Source: JAWKTM01 sp041399085 (GTDB taxonomy: Bacteria; Planctomycetota; Planctomycetia; Pirellulales; Pirellulaceae). From it: a stretch of DNA of 64,000 bases. The stretch lies in NCBI GenBank assembly GCA_041399085.1, contig JAWKTM010000009.1, positions 62,001 to 126,000 of the forward strand, in the 5' to 3' direction. Below, in pieces: positions 18,923 to 28,196 of this stretch; the first letter of the stretch is position 1; each line of letters opens with the position of its first letter. Made by a program: the position numbers and the translations under genes. Under the pieces are notes generated by a model. The model saw only the letters and a program-made list of their open reading frames with translations. It made no database searches and had not been told where the DNA came from.

Positions 18923-21900
18923 GGCGATTCAGATTCGTAACGGCGCTGATTTGACCCCATCACCGATCGCACGACGCGAAAACCGATGAAAGCTCCTGTT
19001 GTCCCAAAGCCGCAGGCAGATCGGGCAGCTGGATCAATGGACAATGAGGCGAAGTGACCGCCGCGATAATTGGCGTATCCAGTTGTCGATCCAACACCAC
19101 TCGGCCGCATTGCCAAACATATCGTATAGGCCGAACGCATTCGGGAGCGAAGTTCGCTCACGGGATGCAATCACCATCCGCGTTATGCAACCAAGCATGC
19201 TCGCGAGCTTGGTCTCCCAGTTCATGCCAACGCGGTTCGTATCCTTCCGAGGCAGCGTAATCCCACCACTGGCGGTCGGAAGTCGATATCCTTCGCCTCC
19301 CAGCGCGATTTCACATCGGAATCTTGAATCAATCTCATATGCCGGGGCCAGTCGTTCGCGTTCGCTTAGCCGATTGCAGAAGATAATGGTGGCATCGAGC
19401 CAACTCGTTTCGGTAATCGGGAGCGAGTCGGCGATATCGTCCCCACGATCGTTACGACCTCCCGCGGTCTCCGTCGCGCGCATCAACCGGGGCGATTGCT
19501 GTCTCGTTACCTCGGTGACGCCAGTACACAACGTGTCCTTGCGGAAAATGGCCGGTGCGCTGGCCTCCTGTTCCGTATTGCCGGATATATGCCACCCGTG
19601 GCGGCAGCAATCGAAAAACGCATGCCGACACCGTTTTCGATTTCCGCGGCAATGCTCAGTTGCCGCGCGCGTTCGGCTGTCGTTCGCGAGTGGCTGCCAG
19701 CGAAAAGTAGGCCGCGAGCTCCGATGGCCATTCGGGTTCCGGGAGGTGGGCGCTGGCGATCACGGTCACTTCCATCCGGTTGCGATTCCGAATTGTGCTC
19801 GACGCGAAAAGGCAGTTGCCGGTATGGGAGACTCCGCTACCGTTCCTGGCGGCTTCCAACGCAACTGAACATACCAATCTCCGCGTTGTTCAAGAAGTTC
19901 GACACGCAGTCGGTACGCCGAAGCAACAAGTGCTGCCGACGCTATGTGAACTGAAAGGCATTATTCTGCTCCGTCATGAAAACCGCCTCTTCATTGATCC
20001 ACATACGTATGCGACCGTTTGCGATACGCATGAAATTCATATTCGCCGTCCTCTGAGGGTGTTAGCCATCCCTGCCAAACCGTGGCGAGGAAATCGGTGG
20101 TTACAGTCTCGAATGGGGCGGCCGTCTGGACAATAATCAACCCGTTTTACCACTCCACGGTTGAGCGCGGCGTTGGAAGTTCCAACTGAATAGTATTCAA
20201 CATCCAACCCAGGGATTTACGGAGGTCACGGGGGCAGTCGCAAAGTGTGGCGGACTCCGCGTTCGCGTCGCTTTCCTCAAGGTATAACCAACTCGGCGGG
20301 ATTGACATCTGTTTCCTCGGCGTCCAACAGACGAAGCCGAAGCTCACAACCGCGCTATCACCACGATTCGCATACTCGAGCCGGATCGCATGCGTTCCTC
20401 CATCCAATACGATTTCCCGGTCCGAGCCACCCGGGCGCTCGACCTCGAGAACCAAGTTCCCATCGCCCGATCCATAGTTTCCCGCATAATCGTCCGCGAA
20501 CAACTGGAGCGGCTGGGCCAGCATTGGGCAGACGGAGCCATCCTGACCAGCGCACGAAAAGGCACGTTTGGCCAGTCGCTCGTCCGGTTGTCGCTGCGCC
20601 CATGCCATCCAGAAGATGGGAGATTCATTCGTTCAAATCGCTTACTTCGCTGCTGGGTCCGAGAAATACTTCAGCCCGCAAGCCATGCTTGGATTTCCGT
20701 CGGAACATACGCGTCGGCCTCTGTTTCGTCGTCCGTAGGAATGTCGCCTCCGACTCCGTAGCCGCGCTCCGGCATTCCCGAGTCGACTGGCAATCGAGCC
20801 TCCCATGTTGGAGACGAAATCGATGCGCGCCCCAACTGAAACGCAATGAGTACGAAGAGAAGCAACAACAGTCCGAAGGGGACGAGCCATCGAGCACGGC
20901 GTTTCCAAATGCTATGGTGGAGCCTGTGGAACAGTTCCTTGACATGTCCGTTCCGATGCGGCCAAGATATCCAACTCCGAGGTTACTGGTTGCAGCAAGT
21001 AATCGTGAATCTCATCGGGAGAACTGCTGAAGCGCGGTCGCCAGCTCCGACAAGCGATCTCCGGAGGCCATCAACGGTTCGAGCAACTGGCATGCATCCG
21101 CCATTGAGCTTGGCTGCTGTCGCGGATCATTCGCCAATAATTGGCGAAGCAGGTTTTGCACGGAGTCGGATACTTGGACAAGGCTTCTCGTATCCGCGGT
21201 CGGATTCCCCGGCCATGAGCCGCTAATAAATCGCTCATGGTCGCTCTCGGAAAGGGTGGTTGCCCAACCAGCAGAAAGTAGAGCGTACACCCTAAACCAT
21301 AAATGTCGCTACGTTCGTCCGCCGTGCGGCTGTCGCGCAATTGTTCAGGAATTTGGCACATGTCCCGAGGATGTGTTCGGTAGCTGTTCCATCCGTTGAG
21401 TGGATAAACTTGGCGAGACCGGAGGTCGACGATTCAATTCGTCCCATGTTGATCTAACATGAGATTGCCAGGCTTAACATTCGATGGACAATTCCCAATT
21501 CATGGATCGCCGTCAACTTCCCTCGCCGTTGGTAAACGCAAGCCATCGCTTGACCGATCGAAATCGGGGCTCCGTGGCGATGCACGAGTTCGGCCAAATT
21601 ACAGCCATCCACGAACTCGGATGCGACGTAGTAGACTCCGCCGGCGATTCCTGCTGTAAAAACCGTGGCCACATTCGGATAAGACGGCCCCAGCCGCTCG
21701 CAGTTCACGCCTGCAACCTTTTCTTAAGGCGTTTCCAGCCAAGGCGACTGGCGCGAGTAACTCTGTCGCCCCACATCGAGGTGACGCTGACGCACCTGAA
21801 ACACGCATCCCGTACACGCGTCCAATGACTCGCAACACCTCAAACTCGCGAAAACGAAGCGACTCGTCTCGGCCGTGAAGCAAGGCATGAGCTTGAAAGG

Positions 21901-22138
21901 GCGTCAGTATCTTGTCTCGCACCAATTCCGACGCGAGTTCCAAAGCGGAATTAAGAAAATCCCGAGATTCCCTCCGACTGGCTAGACGACTATCAATTTG
22001 GTCTAGCAGTTCGGGAGTCAGCCATTGGCATCGACGCAGTGCATCTAGGAATGCTTGCCACTCGTTCCTCCCAAAAAGGGACTGCGCGGCCAGTCCTTCC
22101 GCCGTGTCCGAGCGTTTAGTCGAAGAAAAGAGGGCCAT
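18919..22138 (-). pseudogene. Kinase-transmembrane-PA14-like-formylglycine-enzyme fusion, frameshifted
   Basis: Joined fragments describe a protein of about 1,070 residues. The start MALFSSTKRSD is at 22138. A pre-kinase helical region (LVRDKILTPFQAHALLHGRD near 21910) leads to FEVLRVIGR. The kinase domain shows NVATVFTAGIAGGVYYVASE near 21660, IHELGIVHR near 21500, ADERSDIYGLGCTLYFLLVG near 21290 and LLANDPRQQPSSMADACQLL near 21110. A transmembrane helix (LLLLFVLIAFQLG near 20850) follows. A PA14-like part (DGGTHAIRLEYANRGDSAVV near 20380) precedes a SUMF1/formylglycine-generating domain (ETSWLDATIIFCNRLSERER near 19390, NAFGLYDMFGNAAEWCW near 19110, GAFIGFRVVRS near 18980). It would be a receptor-like kinase with an outside enzyme-like or sensor domain. 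Many frame breaks and a damaged HRD loop make it inactive as read. Confidence 0.65.
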
Positions 22139-22238
22139 GATCGCGCGGCTTGGCAAGCAACACCAGTTCAATAACACTTTCAAGGGATTCTAAAGTCGCG
22201 CGAGGTTCTGTTGCAAGCAGATTCATGAGTCTAACAGC

Positions 22239-22377
22239 CTTTCCAACTCGGCTTGTCGAATCCTGCGGGATCGGCGATAAGCCGTGCTGGCCGAAAATAA
22301 AGGCGCGGGATCGAAATCCGCGAACGCCCGTGCGCGTGAAGCCAGGGAAGTTGCGGGGTTCGTGGCGGCGGAAGCTG
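22239..22377. repeat. 139-bp direct repeat, right copy
   Basis: This is the second copy of the element at 14084-14222, same orientation, 134 of 139 positions identical. It lies 100 bp upstream of the kinase-fusion start, so the pair exactly encloses the broken signalling block. No inverted ends or transposase are seen within either copy. Confidence 0.9.
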
Positions 22378-22469
22378 AGAAAATACGACGGTCGGTTCGA
22401 GTCGCAAGGGTGGTTCGTCCGAAGTAAAAGCAGCTTCGAGTGCGTTTGTCAGGGAGGAGAAACATACCG

Positions 22470-23147
22470 ATGGATCGACGTCGTTTCTTGCAAGCCAGCT
22501 CGGCGACCGTGGCTGCTGGGTCGCTCGCTGTGTTGTCCGGCTGCCGCGGACACCAATACGCCCACGTGCTGAAAGACAATCAGCAAGACATGGTCGGCAG
22601 CCACACGGCGGGCGCCGAAACGTTCAATCCCTTGATCGACGAAGCCGTCGCGCGATTGCTGGCTCGGCAACAGTCGTCGTTTCATCAAGCCGGCTATCAG
22701 CCCGAACCCGTTGGACCGCGCCGAATCTGCTTCGTCGGCGTCGAGAACGCCAGCGCCGAGGAGCTGGGCGACTTCAAGGAACAGGTTTACGAGCAAATCG
22801 ATTCGCAGATTTTGCAATCGCAGATGTTCCAGCCAATCAGCCGCCGGTTCGTCGAGACGGCTCTGCGGGAAACGCGGCTGCGGCCCGATTCGTTGTTCAT
22901 GCCGGAGAACATGCGCGTTTTCGCCGCCGTCTTGGAGCAACAAGGGCAGCCGTTCGACTACCTGTTGTTCGCCAAGCTAACGTCCGGCACGACGACGGCC
23001 AACAAGGATTACCAGCGCGACTATCTGCTGACGCTCGACTTGGTCAATGTCCACACCGGGCAATATGACAAGGAATCGGCCAAAATTCGCAAGGCTTATC
23101 ACAAATCGGCGATGGGCAAGCTGAGCAAGTTCAATCCGTTCCAGTAG
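22470..23147 (+). CDS. LpoB-like penicillin-binding-protein activator lipoprotein
   Basis: This 225-residue exported lipoprotein starts with a Tat-like signal (MDRRRFLQASSATVAAGSLA) and a lipobox ending LSGC. The mature domain resembles LpoB/YcfM: RRICFVGVENASAEEL, QIDSQILQSQMFQPISRRFV and the near-terminal DYLLTLDLVNVHTGQYDKE. LpoB proteins stimulate class A penicillin-binding proteins in proteobacteria. In a planctomycete the partner is not known. The start at 22470 follows AGGGAGGAG at a good distance. The next gene starts 6 bp after the stop and is also a lipoprotein of a family that accompanies LpoB elsewhere, so they form an operon. Confidence 0.85.
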   Translation: MDRRRFLQASSATVAAGSLAVLSGCRGHQYAHVLKDNQQDMVGSHTAGAETFNPLIDEAVARLLARQQSSFHQAGYQPEPVGPRRICFVGVENASAEELGDFKEQVYEQIDSQILQSQMFQPISRRFVETALRETRLRPDSLFMPENMRVFAAVLEQQGQPFDYLLFAKLTSGTTTANKDYQRDYLLTLDLVNVHTGQYDKESAKIRKAYHKSAMGKLSKFNPFQ

Positions 23148-23153
23148 GCCGTG

Positions 23154-24503
23154 ATGTTCTCACGCAAGGCCCGTCGGGCTTCCAACCGCCGACGTTTGTC
23201 GCTCCTGCTCGCGTGCTTGGTGATCGCCGGGTGCGCGAGCCACTCGGTGCCGCTGCGCGATGCGCGGCAAGCGTACTATGCGGGCGACCTGCGCCGGGCC
23301 GACGAATTGCTGGTGAAAGCCAGCTCGAAGCGATCGCGCGACGCCGACGTGTTGAAGCTGGATCAAGCGATGTTGCATCTGGCCGCCGGCCGGGCCGACG
23401 AGGCCGAGCGATTGCTGCGCGAAGTTCGCGACCGGTTCGATCATCTCGAGCAAAAGGACGTGCGCGAAGCGACGCTGTCGCTGCTGACCGACGACACTCG
23501 CCGAGCCTACGCGGGCGAGGACTACGAAAAAGTCATGATCCGTTCGATGCTGGCGCTGTCGAATCTGATGCGCGACGGCAGCGACGCCGAGGCGTACTGT
23601 CTGCAAGTCGATCAGAAACAGGCCGAGATCATCGAGACCGGCGTGCCTGGCGAGGAAGAGAATCCGAAGCTGGGCTACAAGCGCGTCGCGTTCGGTTCGT
23701 ACTTGCATGGCGTGCTCCGCGAAGCGTCGCATCTGCACTATGACGACGCCGCTCGGTCGTTCGGGCAAGTGGCCGCTTGGGAGCCCAATTTCATCGGCGT
23801 TCAGTCCGACTTGCAGCGAGTTTCGGCCGGAGTTCACTCGGCCCCGGATCACGGCGTCGTGTATGTCTTTGCGTTGGTCGGGCGTGGGCCTTACAAGGAG
23901 GAGACCGCGGCCGAGGCGACCAGCAACGCGTTACTCGTCGCCGATCGGATCTTGTCGGCCGTGGGCGATCACACGCTGCCACCCACGATCGCACCGGTCA
24001 AGATTCCACGAGTCGTCGCCCCGGTGAACGAAGTCGACGGCGTGTACGTGGCGGTCGACGAGCGGCCGTTTGGCGTGACGCAAACGGTGACCAACGTCAA
24101 CGATTTGGCAGTCGATCAATGCCAAGCGACGATGAATCACACAATTGCCCGGGCCGTGGTTCGCCGCGTGGTGAAGAAAGCCACGGTCTATACGGCCAAG
24201 GATCAAATGAAGGTGGACAACGGCCTGCTGAACTTCGCGTTCGACGCGGCGGGCGTCGTGTGGGAAGCGACGGAATCGGCCGATACGCGTTGTTGGGGTC
24301 TACTGCCGGCTCAGATTCAAGTCACCCGAATTGAGCTGCCTGTCGGCACACATCAACTGTCGCTCGGCCCAGCTCGCGGCGGTCAGCCGATTGGCCCGGC
24401 CAACTCGGCGGCGGTCCAAGTGGAAAACGGCCGAAACACCTATGTCCTGGTCTCGTATCCCACCCGCGAAATGGTGGGCGAAATTCTGACTGCGACGCCG
24501 TAG
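23154..24503 (+). CDS. COG3014-like lipoprotein
   Basis: The 449-residue protein carries a lipoprotein signal (SLLLACLVIAGC). An N-terminal helical repeat region follows that looks TPR-like (YYAGDLRRADELLVKAS, LHLAAGRADEAERLLREV). The C-terminal half has VVYVFALVGRGPYKEE and a beta-rich end. This layout resembles COG3014 proteins, which in Vibrio and relatives lie beside LpoB-type lipoproteins as they do here. The precise task is unknown; a shared envelope or peptidoglycan role is inferred from the pairing. The start is taken as the ATG at 23154; a GTG at 23151 is directly before it. Confidence 0.78.
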   Translation: MFSRKARRASNRRRLSLLLACLVIAGCASHSVPLRDARQAYYAGDLRRADELLVKASSKRSRDADVLKLDQAMLHLAAGRADEAERLLREVRDRFDHLEQKDVREATLSLLTDDTRRAYAGEDYEKVMIRSMLALSNLMRDGSDAEAYCLQVDQKQAEIIETGVPGEEENPKLGYKRVAFGSYLHGVLREASHLHYDDAARSFGQVAAWEPNFIGVQSDLQRVSAGVHSAPDHGVVYVFALVGRGPYKEETAAEATSNALLVADRILSAVGDHTLPPTIAPVKIPRVVAPVNEVDGVYVAVDERPFGVTQTVTNVNDLAVDQCQATMNHTIARAVVRRVVKKATVYTAKDQMKVDNGLLNFAFDAAGVVWEATESADTRCWGLLPAQIQVTRIELPVGTHQLSLGPARGGQPIGPANSAAVQVENGRNTYVLVSYPTREMVGEILTATP

Positions 24504-24546
24504 AAACCACGCGCACAAACGGAATCGTTTGGCCAAAACCGGCGGC

Positions 24547-25674
24547 TTAATCCGCCGAGCCGTACGCTTTGCTGCTCGAAATCAGCGGCGGCAATGTCGT
24601 GGCGATGAAGTAGGCTCGGGGCGAGTTCAGCTCCAACAACGCGGACAGCTCCGACGCTTGTCCGCGACCGGCTCGCGCCGAAAGACCGATTAACTCGAGC
24701 GCGGATACCGGCCGCTCGAAATCCACCACGCGATACTTTTTCTGATCCAAGTCGGCCAGTTCCGCGGCCCGCTCGATGGCATCTTCGATGAACCCGATGC
24801 GATCGACCAATCCGAACTTCTTGGCTTTGTCCGCCGTGAACACTTCGCCCGTCGCCAATTGTTCCAGCGCATCGGGATCCTTCTGATACAGCGGCCGGCC
24901 CTCCTTGACGATCGACTTGAACCGCTCGAACGACTCGTTCACATAGTCCTGGACCAACGCACGCTGTTCGTCGCTCAGCTTCCGCGTCATGCTCAGCATC
25001 TGTTTGTTCGGATGGCTGGCGATCGAATCGTCGGCAATGTCATATCGTTCCATCAAACCGGTCACGTCATAGTGCGGCACGATCACGCCGATCGATCCAG
25101 TTGTCGTGGTCGGTTCGGCGTAGATCGAATCCTTTTGATCGCCCACGGCCATCGCCGCGTAATAACCGCCGCTGGCCGCGATGCTGCCCATGCTGACCAC
25201 AATCGGAATGTCCTTTTCCTTCCGCAACCGCTTCAGATGATGAAAAATGTAGTCCGAACCGGTCACGGTTCCGCCGGGCGAATTCACTCGCAAGACGACG
25301 GCCTTTACATTTTCGTCGTCGCGAATGTGATCGATCTGTTGCTTCACAAATCCATCGCCGTCCATGATGACGCCTTCCAGCGTGATGATGGCGACCTTGT
25401 TCAGACTGTATTTTTCGCCCGAGTGATACCGTTCGGTCGCATCGCCGTCGCCGCTGTAGTAGTCGGCCTGCGAGCTCAACACGCTCAGCAACAGCGCTCC
25501 GGCCAGGAAGAATCCCAACCAACCAAGCCAGCCGAACAGGCGAGCCAAGCCGGTCGACTTGTGCCGTAGCACGATTTCGGGAGGCAGACGGTAATTCGGC
25601 TGCGAGGCAGCGACCCTCGATTCGGGGCGGTGCGTTTCGGAACCGTGCGATTCGGAGGCTTGAGATTCGGCCAT
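24547..25674 (-). CDS. sppA: Signal peptide peptidase SppA (S49)
   Basis: The 375-residue protein has a His/Ser/Glu-rich cytoplasmic tail, a transmembrane helix (about 46-68) and a single S49 protease domain. NSPGGTVTGSDYIFHHLKRL (131-150) forms the oxyanion region and Ser168 in SIAASGGYYAAMA is the expected nucleophile. The general-base Lys should lie near 220. It digests leftover signal peptides in the membrane. It is of the short (one-domain) SppA class. It is convergent with the COG3014-like gene, with only 43 bp between the ends. Confidence 0.92.
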   Translation of the reverse strand: MAESQASESHGSETHRPESRVAASQPNYRLPPEIVLRHKSTGLARLFGWLGWLGFFLAGALLLSVLSSQADYYSGDGDATERYHSGEKYSLNKVAIITLEGVIMDGDGFVKQQIDHIRDDENVKAVVLRVNSPGGTVTGSDYIFHHLKRLRKEKDIPIVVSMGSIAASGGYYAAMAVGDQKDSIYAEPTTTTGSIGVIVPHYDVTGLMERYDIADDSIASHPNKQMLSMTRKLSDEQRALVQDYVNESFERFKSIVKEGRPLYQKDPDALEQLATGEVFTADKAKKFGLVDRIGFIEDAIERAAELADLDQKKYRVVDFERPVSALELIGLSARAGRGQASELSALLELNSPRAYFIATTLPPLISSSKAYGSAD

Positions 25675-25934
25675 GCGGATTATCCTGATTGTGAACGGTT
25701 GGTGGCGGACCGTGCCTGAGTCGTTCGAGTTCTACGGATTCGTACGGCAGCGACGGTCCATTCTAAGGGGGGCGTTCAACCCGGCAACGCGTCCGCCGCG
25801 CGAGCGAGGCGGCAAGGCCGACAAACTCTCGGCTTTCGCGCCGGCAACGAGCCAACTATAGTTTTTGCTTGCCTTGTCCGGCGAACGGTTCGATCTCGCA
25901 AGTTCGCCCCGATCCTCGTTTTGCGGTTGACTTC

Positions 25935-26756
25935 ATGCCCAAATATATCGCGCGATATGGCTCGATGCGGATGATCGGCGTCATGTCGACCCGCGGCAAC
26001 GAACGCTTCGTCCGCGGCGATCAAGTGGTCGTGCGGACCAATCGCGGTATGGAGGTGGCCGAGATTCTGTGCGAGGCGACCGATGACAACATCCAAGGGC
26101 TGCCAGATCCCACGCATGGCCAGATTCTGCGGATGATGTCGACGGACGATCTGAATGAGTTGAGCCACTTGCAGGGTAAGGAGCCCGAAGAGTTTCAGAC
26201 GTGCGAGCGGTTGGTGGCCGAGCTGGAATTGCCGATGGAATTGGTTGACATCGAGCATCTGTTCGGCGGCGAGCGAATCGTGGTCTACTACCTGGCCGAA
26301 TCGCGGGTCGACTTTCGCGAACTCGTAAAGCGGTTGGCCAGCGAGTTTCAAACGCGAATCGAAATGCGGCAGATCGGCGTGCGTGACGAAGCCAAGCTGC
26401 TGGCCGATTATGGCGATTGCGGCAAGCCCGTCTGCTGCAATACCCACTTGTCCGCGATGCCGCCGGTCTCGATGAAGATGGCCAAACTGCAGAAAGCAAC
26501 GCTCGACCCGACCAAAATTTCCGGTCGTTGCGGTCGGCTGAAGTGCTGCTTACGCTACGAGTACGACACCTATGAAGCCCTGCAGCAAGAACTGCCTCCG
26601 ATCGGCGCCGACGTGGTCACGAACAACGGCCGGGCACGGGTCTTGAACCACGAAATCCTCGCTCGGCAATTGCTCGTTCAGACCGAAGACAACCGCCGTT
26701 TGATGATCGACGCCACCGAAGTGTTGTCGGTAATTAAACGCGGCGGTCGCAATTGA
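25935..26756 (+). CDS. ricT: PSP1-domain protein RicT (YaaT)
   Basis: This 273-residue cytoplasmic protein is the PSP1/RicT family. Motifs are FVRGDQVVVRTNRGMEVAEI near the N-terminus, FTKPVDFREL-like DFRELVKRLASEFQTRIEMR in the middle, and the cysteine clusters GDCGKPVCCNTHL and SGRCGRLKCCLRYEYDTY, which are Fe-S ligands in the B. subtilis Ric complex. That complex influences RNase Y-dependent mRNA maturation in Firmicutes; the target here is unknown. The ATG at 25935 is chosen because family similarity begins at MPKYIARYG. A Minf_1886 gene follows 63 bp downstream and is probably in the same operon. Confidence 0.92.
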   Translation: MPKYIARYGSMRMIGVMSTRGNERFVRGDQVVVRTNRGMEVAEILCEATDDNIQGLPDPTHGQILRMMSTDDLNELSHLQGKEPEEFQTCERLVAELELPMELVDIEHLFGGERIVVYYLAESRVDFRELVKRLASEFQTRIEMRQIGVRDEAKLLADYGDCGKPVCCNTHLSAMPPVSMKMAKLQKATLDPTKISGRCGRLKCCLRYEYDTYEALQQELPPIGADVVTNNGRARVLNHEILARQLLVQTEDNRRLMIDATEVLSVIKRGGRN

Positions 26757-26819
26757 AATCCTGATCGCCCCGCAACTCGCCCTCCCGACGTTTCCCGCCA
26801 TTGCCATTGCCAACGAATT

Positions 26820-27233
26820 ATGCCTCAACGGATGCCCCAAGTGCTGTTGCAACTGCTTCACGAAGACCGCCGCTATAAGCTGGACGCCTATTTGTTCGTG
26901 CGCGACGCCTTGGCCTACGCCCACGATGTGATGGAAATGGGCGGCTTGGCGGACAGCCCCTCGGCCTCCGACGAATCCGGGCGGCATGTGACAGGCCAAC
27001 AGTTGTGCGAAGCAATGCGGCGATTCGCCCTCGAGCAGTACGGGATGTTGGCCAAAGTGGTCCTGAACAGTTGGGGGTTGTACAGCACCGGCGATTTCGG
27101 CGAAGTCGTCTACAACTTGATTCGCGTCGAGATGTTGAAGCAGTCCGAGTCGGATCGACGCGAAGATTTTGACGATGTCTTCGATTTCGACGACGCTTTT
27201 CAGCACGAGTTTCAAATCACCGTGCAAGAGTGA
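26820..27233 (+). CDS. Minf_1886 family protein
   Basis: A 137-residue soluble protein that matches the Minf_1886 family seen in Planctomycetes and Verrucomicrobia. Features are the N-terminal YKLDAYLFVRDAL, the central HVTGQQLCEAMRRFALEQYG and the acidic tail with DDVFDFDDAF. No reaction is known. It lies between ricT and a small membrane protein, and its stop is followed within 8 bp by the next ATG. The repeated pairing with RicT could mean a link to RNA or translation (inference). Confidence 0.85.
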   Translation: MPQRMPQVLLQLLHEDRRYKLDAYLFVRDALAYAHDVMEMGGLADSPSASDESGRHVTGQQLCEAMRRFALEQYGMLAKVVLNSWGLYSTGDFGEVVYNLIRVEMLKQSESDRREDFDDVFDFDDAFQHEFQITVQE

Positions 27234-27241
27234 ATCGCGCG

Positions 27242-27505
27242 ATGGCCAAGTCCCGGCGAAAACGCGATCGCCAAACGCCGTCCGATCGCGCCGAGTCCAA
27301 TCATGACGCGGCGTCCCGCGCCCCAAGCGGCTCGTCGGCCAAGTCCAGCCGCGACGCCAGCGGAAACGCCGCCGCGCACTCGCCGTACCCGATTTACTTG
27401 CCCGATGCCGATCCCCCGCGCCCGAATCGCGCGCTGTTGATTATCGCCATCGCGCTGTTCGCCTTGTGGTTCGCGGCGTTGGTCTATATCGCCATGTGGA
27501 TGTAG
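27242..27505 (+). CDS. Small single-pass membrane protein
   Basis: An 87-residue protein with a basic, Ser-rich, disordered N-terminal half (KSRRKRDRQTPSDRAES) and one C-terminal transmembrane helix (ALLIIAIALFALWFAALVYI). It has the look of a tail-anchored protein with the N-terminus in the cytoplasm. A GTG at 27230 overlapping the upstream gene's stop is an alternative start. Its place right after the Minf_1886 gene suggests co-expression. No family is recognised. Confidence 0.7.
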   Translation: MAKSRRKRDRQTPSDRAESNHDAASRAPSGSSAKSSRDASGNAAAHSPYPIYLPDADPPRPNRALLIIAIALFALWFAALVYIAMWM

Positions 27506-27578
27506 CCGCCGGGCGCCAATGGATTGAGGAATCAGGCCTCAAACTTTGAATTGTGAGATGGTAGGAGTTTCCCACGCC

Positions 27579-28196
27579 ATGAATGAACCCACGCTTCGTA
27601 TTGATGGTGAAGTCGAGCGGCCTCGCGAATTAACGTTCGCCGATCTCGCGGCGCTGGATGCCGCCGATCAAGTGGCCGACGTGAGCCAATATGATCCCAA
27701 ACGCAAAGGCGCGGCCGTGCGTTTAAGCGGCTTGTTGAAGCTGGTTGGCGCGAAGTCGTCGGCCAAGTACCTCGGGCTGCATGGAACGCTCGACAATTTC
27801 CACGCCAGCATCCCGCTCGCGCCGGTGCTCGATCGCGGCCTGCTGATCTATTCGCTCGACGGCCAACCGCTCGACACGAAAGCTGGCGGGCCGTTCCGCT
27901 TTCTGATCGCCGACTACGCCGCTTGCCACACCCAAGAGATCGACGAATGCGCGAACGTCAAGTTCGTCGATCACATCGAATTGACGGCGCTCAAAGGCTT
28001 CGACAATCGCCCGGAAGACGACGCCCAACACGAAGCGCTCCATCGCGCGGCTAAAACCAACTCCGCCCGCACAACCCGGCTCCGCACACCAACTCCGGCG
28101 ACGCGACCATGCAACATCGCGCAACCGAACGACGCATTGCCCAAGCCGGCCTGCTGGCTCAATCGCCACGCTCGCCCCTGGCCGTTTGCTGAGTGA
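27579..28196 (+). CDS. Sulfite-oxidase-like molybdopterin-binding domain protein
   Basis: Residues 1 to about 155 match the oxidoreductase molybdopterin-binding fold: LTFADLAALDAAD, VRLSGLLKLVGA, LLIYSLDGQPLDTKAGGPFRF and DYAACHTQEIDECANVKFVD near the end. The usual pterin-ligand Cys would be the one in AACHTQE or DECANV. Family members end soon after NRPEDDAQHEALH. Here the frame runs on for about 45 unrelated Thr/Pro/Arg-rich residues, so an indel near 28045 probably removed the true stop. Such small one-domain forms occur in planctomycetes, and the electron partner is unknown. The start is the ATG at 27579 (MNEPTLRIDG). Confidence 0.78.
   Translation: MNEPTLRIDGEVERPRELTFADLAALDAADQVADVSQYDPKRKGAAVRLSGLLKLVGAKSSAKYLGLHGTLDNFHASIPLAPVLDRGLLIYSLDGQPLDTKAGGPFRFLIADYAACHTQEIDECANVKFVDHIELTALKGFDNRPEDDAQHEALHRAAKTNSARTTRLRTPTPATRPCNIAQPNDALPKPACWLNRHARPWPFAE

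Noticed and set aside
14084..22377. Insertion sequence or transposon explanation for the bracketed block
   Set aside because: No transposase, no inverted ends on the repeats and no recognisable target duplication were found, so it is described only as direct-repeat flanked.
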